DNA of 64,000 nucleotides from Galactobacter caseinivorans (GTDB taxonomy: Bacteria > Actinomycetota > Actinomycetes > Actinomycetales > Micrococcaceae), in assembly GCF_003640665.1 (NCBI RefSeq), contig NZ_QQXL01000003.1:310001-374000 (forward strand), read 5' to 3'. Positions 57,240 to 64,000 of the stretch are shown piece after piece. Each line of letters starts with the position of its first letter. Position 1 is the first letter of the stretch. The position numbers and the translations under genes were made by a program. Under the pieces are notes generated by a model. It saw only the letters and a list, made by a program, of their open reading frames with translations. It was not told the DNA's origin and did not search any database.

Positions 57240-58051
57240 GGGCGGACCGCTGTGAGGCAGCGCCGGATGAGGTCGGTGTCCTGGCCCTCTGCGCCCTGGG
57301 CCTCGCCGTGCCAGCGGGCTCCGTCGGCTGATGTTGCCGCGAAAAGGGTGAAGCCGGGGCCTTGACCCCCGTGGCCCAGCACGTCGATCGGATGGCCGCT
57401 GGTCATGACGCCCAGTCCATACCCGGCGGCCGGAGACATGGGGTGAGATGCTGGCGCCCCGACAAGGCGGCCGGCCCGGAGTGCCTGGGCCACGTCCTCT
57501 CCGAGGGCGCCCTGCATCACCAGGGCCAGGCCGCGCGCCGCCTCCTGCGGGTCCGCGGCGAAGGTGCCCGGGTACACCCATCCGGGGTGGTAGGTCCTGA
57601 GCCGATCGTCTATGGCGGGGTGGTTGCAGTGGCTCCAGTCCTCCGGCGTCGCGAAGGCACGCGCCGCCATGCCCAGCGGGGTGAGGACAAGGTCTTGGAG
57701 CACGTCGAAGAACTGTGCTGTGTGGTGCTGTTCCAGCGCTTGGCGTAGCAGAAGGAAGCCGATGTTGGAGTAGAGGAAGCTGCCGGGGCTGCCCACCTCG
57801 GCGCGCTCCAGAATGGCCTGCGCCGGCCAGGGCGTCTCGCGCGCCTTGACCGCCGCCCGGTAGTCCGCCCACCCGGCGTAATCGCTCACACCGGACCGGT
57901 GGGTCAGGAGGTCGCGGCAGGTCAGCGCGGCAAGGTCGGGTCGCAGACTCGCGACATAGTCACCGACGGGCAGATCGAGATCGAGTGACCTCAGGGCTGC
58001 CACCGCCGTGAAAGTCTTGGCGATGCTGTAGATCGGAACCGTGCAACTCAT
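57236..58051 (-). CDS. beta-lactamase-fold serine hydrolase
   Basis: 271 residues. The catalytic SxxK is SIAK (Ser about residue 9) and the second motif YSN (about 94-96) is in SFLYSNIGFLLLRQ; HGGQGPGF is the third (HxG-type) motif. Only eight residues precede the catalytic Ser, far fewer than normal (about 50), so the annotated start may be too late or the N-terminus is truly truncated. No signal peptide: cytoplasmic. It is followed by the methyltransferase gene. Confidence 0.75.
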   Translation of the reverse strand: MSCTVPIYSIAKTFTAVAALRSLDLDLPVGDYVASLRPDLAALTCRDLLTHRSGVSDYAGWADYRAAVKARETPWPAQAILERAEVGSPGSFLYSNIGFLLLRQALEQHHTAQFFDVLQDLVLTPLGMAARAFATPEDWSHCNHPAIDDRLRTYHPGWVYPGTFAADPQEAARGLALVMQGALGEDVAQALRAGRLVGAPASHPMSPAAGYGLGVMTSGHPIDVLGHGGQGPGFTLFAATSADGARWHGEAQGAEGQDTDLIRRCLTAVRP

Positions 58052-58194
58052 GGACCTGAGTCTGCCTCAGACCTGTGACGGAGTCCTTCGCCGTCAGAAG
58101 AGAAGCCCTCCAGGAGACCCGGGCGCGGCGCGGGGGCCTGGCGCGTAGGCTCAAACGCATCCAGGCAAGGTGAAGCGCGCACAAGGAGCCGACC

Positions 58195-59097
58195 ATGCAG
58201 AAGATCATCCCCAACATTTGGTTCAACAAGAATGCAGAGGAAGCCGGCCAGTTCTATGCCTCGGCGTTCCCCAACGCGACCTCGTCCGTGGGGGCACGCT
58301 ACCCCGAGACGGATCTGCTTGACTTCCAAAAGGACTTCGCTGGGCAGGCGCTGGTGGTCAACCTCGAGATCGAGGACTACCGACTCACCTTCATCAACGC
58401 GGGTCCGGAGTTCACACCCAACCCGTCTATTTCCTTCATGCTCAACTTTGACCCGGTCCGTTTCGAGGGTGACGCGGACCGTGCCCGGGCCAGCCTTGAC
58501 CAGCTCTGGGCCGCACTCGCTGAAGGCGGCAACGTGCTGATGCCATTGCAGGAGTACCCCTTCAGCGCCCACTACGGCTGGGTGCAGGACCGCTACGGCG
58601 TGAGCTGGCAGCTGATGCTGACGGACCCGGCTGGGGAGCCGCGCCCGTTTGTCATTCCCAGCATCCTCTTTGGGTCTCAGGCACAGAACCGGGCCCGCGA
58701 GGCCATCGAGTTCTACACCTCACTCTTTGAGGACTCCCGGATCGGGACCCTTGCCGACTACCCGGCGCCGACCGGCCCGGCGCAGGCAGGCGCCGTGATG
58801 TTCGCCGACTTCCAACTGGCCGGGCAGTGGTTCGCGGCCATGGATAACGGGGCCGGCGAGGGCTTTGGCTTCGATTGCGGCGTCTCCTTGGAGGTGGACT
58901 GTGCCGATCAGGCGGAGATTGACCGCTTCTGGGAGGCCATGAGCGCGGTACCGGAGGCGGAGCAGTGCGGCTGGCTGGCGGACAAGTTTGGCGTGAGCTG
59001 GCAGATCGTCCCCGCGAACATGGACGAGTTGATGCAGAGGCCGGATGCTTTCAAACACATGATGCAGATGAAAAAGCTCGTCATTGCGGACTTCTGA
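58195..59097 (+). CDS. PhnB-like VOC family protein, two domains
   Basis: 300 residues in two PhnB/3-demethylubiquinone methyltransferase-like halves (about 1-150 and 155-300), each with IPxIWFNKNAEEAGQFYASAFP-like and GVSWQL/GVSWQI ends. The halves are unequal, with only the first keeping the typical N-terminal IWF pattern. ATG at 58195. It abuts the SRPBCC gene directly. Role unknown. Confidence 0.82.
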   Translation: MQKIIPNIWFNKNAEEAGQFYASAFPNATSSVGARYPETDLLDFQKDFAGQALVVNLEIEDYRLTFINAGPEFTPNPSISFMLNFDPVRFEGDADRARASLDQLWAALAEGGNVLMPLQEYPFSAHYGWVQDRYGVSWQLMLTDPAGEPRPFVIPSILFGSQAQNRAREAIEFYTSLFEDSRIGTLADYPAPTGPAQAGAVMFADFQLAGQWFAAMDNGAGEGFGFDCGVSLEVDCADQAEIDRFWEAMSAVPEAEQCGWLADKFGVSWQIVPANMDELMQRPDAFKHMMQMKKLVIADF

Positions 59098-59595
59098 GTG
59101 GAGATGAGCCAGCAGCAGCCGCCCCCAGCCCAGTCGGGTTCTCTGAATGAGCTGGTCGGGGATCCTGACGCGCTCCGGGTGCGTTCCACGGTGCCCTGCG
59201 ACATCCAGCGCGCCTGGGACTTTGTCACCGTGCCCGGATGGTTTGTGAACGACGGCGCACTGAGGGATCACGTGCTGACCACCCCCGAGCCGGGCCGCCA
59301 CCACGTGCAGGACCCGGTACACGGTGAGTTTCTCTTTGAGGACTTGGACGTGGTGCCGCCCACCCAGTACGTCTTCCGGGGCAGCCACACCGGCGGCGAG
59401 ACCCAGGCGCCGGCCACCATCGTGACCTTTAGCCTGCGCGAGCTCACACCGCCGGATCGCGGCACGGAGATCGTCATCACCGAGACCGGATTTGCGGGGC
59501 TGGGGCTGGACGCGGAGGCAAGCAGGGCAGCCGTCGACGAAAACGTGCGGGCCTGGGTGCTGGAGCTGAAACTCGCGGCCGACGCGTTGCGCTGA
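59098..59595 (+). CDS. SRPBCC (AHSA1-type) domain protein
   Basis: 165 residues. The ligand-binding START/SRPBCC fold is recognised from VRSTVPCDIQRAWDFVTVPGWFVN, EFLFEDLDVVPPTQYVFRG and the last helix AVDENVRAWVLELKLAADAL. An N-terminal Gln/Pro stretch is disordered. GTG at 59098 directly after the PhnB-like stop, or ATG at 59104. In relatives such genes often pair with an ArsR regulator; none is present here. Confidence 0.8.
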   Translation: MEMSQQQPPPAQSGSLNELVGDPDALRVRSTVPCDIQRAWDFVTVPGWFVNDGALRDHVLTTPEPGRHHVQDPVHGEFLFEDLDVVPPTQYVFRGSHTGGETQAPATIVTFSLRELTPPDRGTEIVITETGFAGLGLDAEASRAAVDENVRAWVLELKLAADALR

Positions 59596-59625
59596 GTCCG
59601 GGGCGCTGAACTGAGGACGGAACAC

Positions 59626-59671
59626 GAGACTGGCCCCCGGCCTCCCGCAAGGGGAGCCAGGGGCCAGTCTC
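59626..59671. terminator. bidirectional terminator between the SRPBCC and permease genes
   Basis: GAGACTGGCCCC (59626-59637) pairs perfectly with GGGGCCAGTCTC (59660-59671), with an inner CTCCC/GGGAG stem, between two convergent genes. Confidence 0.85.
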
Positions 59672-59684
59672 TTGTGCGTCCGTC

Positions 59685-61208
59685 TCAGCGATCCATCGGG
59701 AGCGTCTTTCCGCGGAAGAACTCCGGGCGGCGAATGGCCTGGTAAATCATGACGGCCACGCCGATGAGCAGGATCGCCATCCCCAGGATGAAGACCAGCC
59801 CAAGCCCGCCGATGCTTGAACCGGAGCCGTAGCCGGGGTCCATGGAGTCAATCGCTGTCTTGATGAACATCAGCAGCAGCGTCAGGCCGCCGATCAGCGG
59901 GAAGAGGAACATCAGCACAAAGTTGCGCACGCTCTGGGTGAATTCCCGGCGGAACCACCACACACAGGCCAGGGCGGTGATGCCGTAGTAGAAGCACACC
60001 ATCATGCCCAGCGCCGTCACCGTGTCCCACAGCGCGTTCTCCGAGAGCAGGCGCGTGACCACGTAGAAGACGCCCGCGGCCGCACCGGCGGCAAAGGTCG
60101 CCACGGTGGGGGACTTGAAGCGCGGCGAGATCTTGCCAAACGCGGAGGGCAGGGCCTTAAAGAAGCCCATGGAGAGCAAGGTGCGCGCCGGGCCCACCAT
60201 CGTGGACTGCAAGGAGGAGGCGGAGGAGGTCAGAATCGCGATGGACATCAGGATGGCGAACGGCCCCATAATGGGCCCGGCCAGCACCGCGAAAATCGAC
60301 TCTTGATTCTCTGGATTACCGAGCCCAAGCCCCTCTGTTCCGACTCCGGCAAAGGAAATCACGGACAACGCAATCACCATGTAAAGCACCAGAATGAGCA
60401 GCACCGTGATGGTGGAGCCGCGCCCAGGCGTCTTGGCCGGGTCCTTGGTCTCCTCATTCATGGTGAGGGTCACGTCCCAACCCCAGAAGATGAAGATGGA
60501 CAGGGACACGCCGGCCGTGAAGGTCGTCAGATCCGCCACGCCGAAGGGGTTAAACCACTCCAGACTCGGCGCCGTCGCGTCAAAGGCGGTGCCATTGCCA
60601 AAGTGCACAAAGCCGGCAATGGAGAACCACACCAACACAATGATCTGGAACGCCACCAGCACGTACTGGAACACCATGGTGGTCTGCACACCGCGGTAAG
60701 AAATCCACACCGCTGCGGCCAGGAAGGCCATGGTGACGGGGATGTTGACCCACAGATTGGTGGTGAGCTCCGCGATGGAGGGGTCTCCCACGATCTGGCT
60801 GATCATGATGAACAGGAAGTCCGTGGCCACGGCGGCCAGGTTGGAGAGCACAATCACCGTGGCGGCAATCAGCCCCCAGCCACCCATCCATCCCAGCCAG
60901 GGACCAAACGCGCGCGTTGACCACGTAAAGGTGGTGCCGGCGTCGGGCATGCGGTTATTCAGCTCGCGATACCCCAGCGCCACCAGCAGCATCGGCACAA
61001 AGCCGGCCAGGAAGATGGCAGGAAGATGCGTGCCCACCTCAGCGGCCGTGGGGCCAAGGGCGGCCGTGAGGGTGTACGCCGGGGCAATCGTGGAGATGCC
61101 GATGACCACCAGGCCCACGGTTCCCACGGCGCCCTTGGCCAGGCCCTTGCTTGGTTCATCAGAGATGCGGGGCTCGGCGGCGGTGCCGCCTTCGCTGTTC
61201 TCACTCAT
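59685..61208 (-). CDS. APC family amino acid/polyamine permease, likely putrescine importer
   Basis: 507 residues with about twelve membrane segments and the APC first-helix signature GAVGTVGLVVIGISTIAPAYTLTAALG. Length and gene order (co-operonic with putrescine oxidase) suggest uptake of putrescine or a related amine. Start ATG overlaps the stress-protein stop by four bases. Third gene of the operon. Substrate is an inference. Confidence 0.85.
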   Translation of the reverse strand: MSENSEGGTAAEPRISDEPSKGLAKGAVGTVGLVVIGISTIAPAYTLTAALGPTAAEVGTHLPAIFLAGFVPMLLVALGYRELNNRMPDAGTTFTWSTRAFGPWLGWMGGWGLIAATVIVLSNLAAVATDFLFIMISQIVGDPSIAELTTNLWVNIPVTMAFLAAAVWISYRGVQTTMVFQYVLVAFQIIVLVWFSIAGFVHFGNGTAFDATAPSLEWFNPFGVADLTTFTAGVSLSIFIFWGWDVTLTMNEETKDPAKTPGRGSTITVLLILVLYMVIALSVISFAGVGTEGLGLGNPENQESIFAVLAGPIMGPFAILMSIAILTSSASSLQSTMVGPARTLLSMGFFKALPSAFGKISPRFKSPTVATFAAGAAAGVFYVVTRLLSENALWDTVTALGMMVCFYYGITALACVWWFRREFTQSVRNFVLMFLFPLIGGLTLLLMFIKTAIDSMDPGYGSGSSIGGLGLVFILGMAILLIGVAVMIYQAIRRPEFFRGKTLPMDR

Positions 61209-62167
61209 GCCTGGCCTCCGGCCGTTGGGCGGCCGCTGCCGCTATCGGAACCGGCGCCGGTGCGGGGCTCGGGGTCGGTTTCACTGCCCGACGACGCGTG
61301 CGGCACCGTGCGCGGGGCGCGGGGCACCACCACGACGGGCACCGGTGTTGCACGCAGCACCTTGTGCGCCGTGGAACCCAAGAAAAGGGTGCGCCCGCCC
61401 AGGCGGGAGGAGCCCAGCATGGCGATCTCGTGCTTGCGCCATTCGATCCCGGCGATGGCCTCATCCAGGCTGCGACCCGGGGCCACCACGACCTCGGAGG
61501 AGAGCGTGGCGCGGCCGGCAATGTCCTCTATCAGCTCGCGCGCCTCGGCAATCTGGGCGGCGTCCTGGCCGCGGGCCTGATCCAGCTCCAGGAGCGAGAC
61601 GATGCGCAGGGGCAGGTGGTGATACTGAGCCGTCACGGCGGCAACATGCGCCACCGCGTCCGCCCCAGCCTTGGTGCCCACAAAGGCCGTGACCCGGGAC
61701 GGGCCAGGGGCCGTGGGCTCCTCCGGCGTGGAGTTGGCCACGGCCAGCATCACGGGCACGGGGGAGGAGTGCATCAGGGCGTTGGCCACCGAGCCCAACG
61801 AACCACCCAGTCCGTGAGAGCGCGGCGCCACCACGATCATCCGCGCGTCCACCTCGTCTGCGGCGGCAAGGATGCCCTCCGCCTCGGAATCCGCTGCCCG
61901 GATGAGCACGCGGCCGGTGACCCCGGCGGGGATCGTGGCCAGAGCGTCGTCGGCCCACTGGCGCAGGGTGGTGTCAAGGATCTGCTCAAAGCCCTGCGGA
62001 TCGGCGCCGGGCCCGGCCACGGTGAAGGGCGACTCGTGCCGCACCACCATGACCAGGTCCAGCTCCACCGGGTCCGCAGAATCACGCGTGGAGTAGGCCA
62101 GGTTGCTGGCCAGGTCTAGCGCCAGTTTGCCTCCGCGATCGGCGGTGTAGCCGACGACGTACTTCAT
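61205..62167 (-). CDS. tandem universal stress protein
   Basis: 320 residues made of two Usp domains (about 1-145 and 150-290). The first begins MKYVVGYTADRGGKLALDLA; the ATP-binding pattern G-x2-G-x9-G(S/T) is partly visible as APRSHGLGGSLGSVANALMHSSPVPV and, in the second, LGSSRLGGRTLFLGSTAHKVLRATPVPVVVVP. It overlaps both neighbours, placing it in the putrescine operon. Role in regulation or survival is unknown. Confidence 0.87.
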   Translation of the reverse strand: MKYVVGYTADRGGKLALDLASNLAYSTRDSADPVELDLVMVVRHESPFTVAGPGADPQGFEQILDTTLRQWADDALATIPAGVTGRVLIRAADSEAEGILAAADEVDARMIVVAPRSHGLGGSLGSVANALMHSSPVPVMLAVANSTPEEPTAPGPSRVTAFVGTKAGADAVAHVAAVTAQYHHLPLRIVSLLELDQARGQDAAQIAEARELIEDIAGRATLSSEVVVAPGRSLDEAIAGIEWRKHEIAMLGSSRLGGRTLFLGSTAHKVLRATPVPVVVVPRAPRTVPHASSGSETDPEPRTGAGSDSGSGRPTAGGQA

Positions 62168-63582
62168 CGAGCCAGAGCGCCGAAGGCGGACTCCGCGCCG
62201 TCAAAGCTGGCGTCGTACTCGGTGCCCTCAAACTCGGCGACAATGCGGGCCGCGGTGCGCCGGCCCATGCGCACGGCGCCGTCCACGTGCTGGTAGCCCT
62301 CGCCGGCCAGATCTGAGGAGGCGAAGTAAATGGGACCAACCGCGTCGTTCTGCGTGGGGCCAAAGCGGTGCAGGCCGCCCAGGTCATAGCTGGTGGCGTA
62401 GGCGCCGCGAGTCCACTCCTCTGCGCCAAAGTCGGAGAGGTAGAAGACCTCGGGGCTCAGCGTCTCCTCGCCAAGGAACCCGGCCATGGACTCGAGGATG
62501 GCCGCCTTGCGCTCGTCCTCACCCAGGGCCCACATCTGGTCCGCCTTCTCGTCAGAGATGAAGCCAACCAGGGTGCCGCGGGGGTCATTAAGGAAGGTGT
62601 TGTCGTAGACCTCCTGCACCAGGGAGCTGGGGGAGAAGCCGGTGCCGGAGAGGCCCTTTTCGCGCCAGAACGGCGTGGCGTACACGGCGTGCACCTTGAT
62701 GACCAGGCCCATGGACTGGTGCTGGTGGGTGATCTGCTGCCAGCGGGGCAGCGGCGGCTCAAAGGTGGGGCGGGAGTACAAGTTCGGCGGAATCGCCAGG
62801 ATGACGCGCTTGGCGCTCACGGACACGTCCTTGCCGTGGGCCACCACGCCGTCCTTGCTCCACTCCAGGCGCAGCATGGGGTTCTCCAGGTAGATGTTCT
62901 CGGTGCCGACTCGCTCCGCCACGGCAAGGGAGACGCCCTGCATGGTGGTGGAGATGCGGCGGTCAAGAATGAAGTCCTCATCCACCAGGTTGGAGAAGGA
63001 ACCGGCGGAGGCTGCCATCAGCAGGGCCTGCAGCGCGGAGAAGGTCTTGGCGGGCTTGGTCAGCATGCCGCCGGCAATGAACAGGCCAACGCACTCCACG
63101 GCCACGGCGTCCGTGGTCTTGGACTCAAGCCAGTGGTGGAAGGAGATGGTGTCCAGTTCCTTGGCGTCCGGGTGAGTCCACGGGGTATCCGGGTTCACCT
63201 CAGCGGCCAGCTGGTCCATGAGGGCAATGAGCTTGTTGATCTCGCCAACGGTGGCCTCGCCGACCGGGAAGTCCTCTCCCGTGTACACGGTGCGCTTGCC
63301 GTCGTGATCAATGAAGACGGAGGCACCCTCCTTGTAACGGGGGTAGGTCTCGATCTCGAGTTCGTTGATGAGCGAGTACAGGCCGGTCTGGTCCGGGCTG
63401 ATCCACTGGCCGCCAATCTCGATGGTGGCGCCGCCAATCTGATCCGTCCAGGTGCGCCCACCCACGCGGTCGCGAGCCTCGAGGATCGCCACGGACTTGC
63501 CGGCCTTCTTCAGCTCAAGAGCTGCGGTCAAACCGGCGGGGCCGGCTCCAACGATCACGACGTCGCGTTCGATCTTCTGCAT
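62164..63582 (-). CDS. puo: putrescine oxidase (flavin monoamine oxidase family)
   Basis: 472 residues. N-terminal FAD motif DVVIVGAGPAGLTAALELKKAG, then GGRTWTD; the mid-region LFIAGGMLTKPAKTFSALQALLMAASAGSFS, and the C-terminal ASSDLAGEGYQHVDGAVRMGRRTA are those of Kocuria/Rhodococcus putrescine oxidase as I know them. It oxidises putrescine to 4-aminobutanal with hydrogen peroxide. ATG at 63582 has GGAGG upstream; a longer frame to 63636 would cover the operator region. First gene of a three-gene operon. Confidence 0.93.
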   Translation of the reverse strand: MQKIERDVVIVGAGPAGLTAALELKKAGKSVAILEARDRVGGRTWTDQIGGATIEIGGQWISPDQTGLYSLINELEIETYPRYKEGASVFIDHDGKRTVYTGEDFPVGEATVGEINKLIALMDQLAAEVNPDTPWTHPDAKELDTISFHHWLESKTTDAVAVECVGLFIAGGMLTKPAKTFSALQALLMAASAGSFSNLVDEDFILDRRISTTMQGVSLAVAERVGTENIYLENPMLRLEWSKDGVVAHGKDVSVSAKRVILAIPPNLYSRPTFEPPLPRWQQITHQHQSMGLVIKVHAVYATPFWREKGLSGTGFSPSSLVQEVYDNTFLNDPRGTLVGFISDEKADQMWALGEDERKAAILESMAGFLGEETLSPEVFYLSDFGAEEWTRGAYATSYDLGGLHRFGPTQNDAVGPIYFASSDLAGEGYQHVDGAVRMGRRTAARIVAEFEGTEYDASFDGAESAFGALAR

Positions 63583-63622
63583 GGTGTCCTCCGGGTGGGC
63601 TGCGTTGCGTACAACATCAAAA

Positions 63623-63635
63623 TGAATGCCGTTCA
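63623..63635. promoter_or_regulatory. TGAA-N5-TTCA inverted repeat, site 1
   Basis: TGAATGCCGTTCA, 41 bases upstream of the putrescine oxidase start. Same architecture as the site at 63732. Confidence 0.5.
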
Positions 63636-63731
63636 CTTTCAGGGTAACCTAGAGACGCGTCTCACACCATCCCACGGCCTGAAGATCGCAAGAAATCAGG
63701 CAAGCTCTCCCTTGTGGCACGCGCCATTAAG

Positions 63732-63744
63732 TGAATATGATTCA
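63732..63744. promoter_or_regulatory. TGAA-N5-TTCA inverted repeat, site 2
   Basis: TGAATATGATTCA, 43 bases upstream of the TetR start. With site 1 it forms a symmetric pair in the divergent promoter region. Confidence 0.5.
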
Positions 63745-63786
63745 GAACGTCCGCGGTAGACGCCGCACACCTATGAGGAGGCACCC

Positions 63787-64000
63787 GTGCCACAGCCACA
63801 GAGCACCCCGAGCACGCAGGCGGCCAGCAGCCGCCGCTCGGGCCGCCCCGCTGGCTCCATCCTCAGCCGTGAGGTCATTGGGCACGCCGCCTTGGAGCTG
63901 ATTGACCAGCACGGTTTTGAGGCCATGACCATGAAGGCCCTGGCGACGGATCTGGGCGTCGCGGCGTCCGCTCTGTACAACCACGTGGAGAACAAGGCGG
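63787..64000 (+). CDS. TetR family regulator, partial at window end
   Basis: The first 71 codons of a TetR regulator: polar, Ser/Gln-rich start (PQPQSTPSTQAASSRRSGRP) then HTH GFEAMTMKALATDLGVAASALYNHVENKA. GTG start at 63787 with GAGGAGG five bases upstream. Divergent from the putrescine operon with two matching inverted repeats between, so it probably controls it. The C-terminal domain is outside the window. Confidence 0.85.
   Translation, partial: MPQPQSTPSTQAASSRRSGRPAGSILSREVIGHAALELIDQHGFEAMTMKALATDLGVAASALYNHVENKA

Overview
The window is high-GC, gene-dense chromosomal DNA of an actinomycete. The gene order miaB-miaA-dapF-hflX-dinG/lexA-LysM-hisCBH-priA-...-infC-rpmI-rplT-trmH-pheST-arg, together with PriA, DUF1844, DUF664/DinB and LppM-type proteins, points to the order Micrococcales, most likely the family Micrococcaceae (Arthrobacter relatives). 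No tRNA, rRNA, CRISPR array, insertion sequence or prophage gene was recognised.

Layout. 1-9.8 kb: a flavin oxidoreductase, a DinB protein, tRNA modification (miaB, miaA), lysine/cell-wall synthesis (dapF), hflX and a DinG-type helicase. 9.8-11.4 kb: lexA divergent from a small LysM membrane protein, with an SOS box between them. 11.4-17.1 kb: histidine genes hisC, hisB, hisH and priA, including a tiny membrane protein, then SseB-like and MFS genes. 17.3-21.4 kb: DUF1844, the infC-rpmI-rplT operon with an attenuator-like leader and an ATT start, a TrmH-type methyltransferase and a Nudix hydrolase. 21.4-27.5 kb: M20 amidohydrolase, LppM-type lipoprotein, pheS-pheT.

27.5-42.1 kb is an accessory block lying between pheT and argC, which are often neighbours in relatives. 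It holds a nicotinamide-salvage operon (nadV-nrtR-PRPP synthetase-like), YbaK, a degenerate Sfp-type phosphopantetheinyl transferase, a low-GC leucine-rich-like gene and a broken TetR/SDR pair. It also holds the most interesting locus of the window: a 1304-residue Pls-type (poly-epsilon-lysine synthetase-like) membrane NRPS with an M1 peptidase downstream, a TetR regulator upstream and a candidate operator between regulator and synthetase. A structured RNA with two homopolymer-loop hairpins and a strong terminator follows, then a quinone oxidoreductase.

42.2-48.4 kb: argC-J-B-D-F-R, tightly overlapping, without argG or argH. 48.4-59.6 kb: single-gene accessory region (DinB/WYL pair, SDR, PQQ-type sugar dehydrogenase lipoprotein, TetR with a frameshifted DHFR-family gene, several gene remnants, a truncated prolyl aminopeptidase, methyltransferase, serine hydrolase, PhnB and SRPBCC proteins). 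59.7-64 kb: a putrescine catabolism operon (putrescine oxidase, universal stress protein, APC permease) divergent from a TetR regulator that runs off the window, with two matching operator-like repeats between them.
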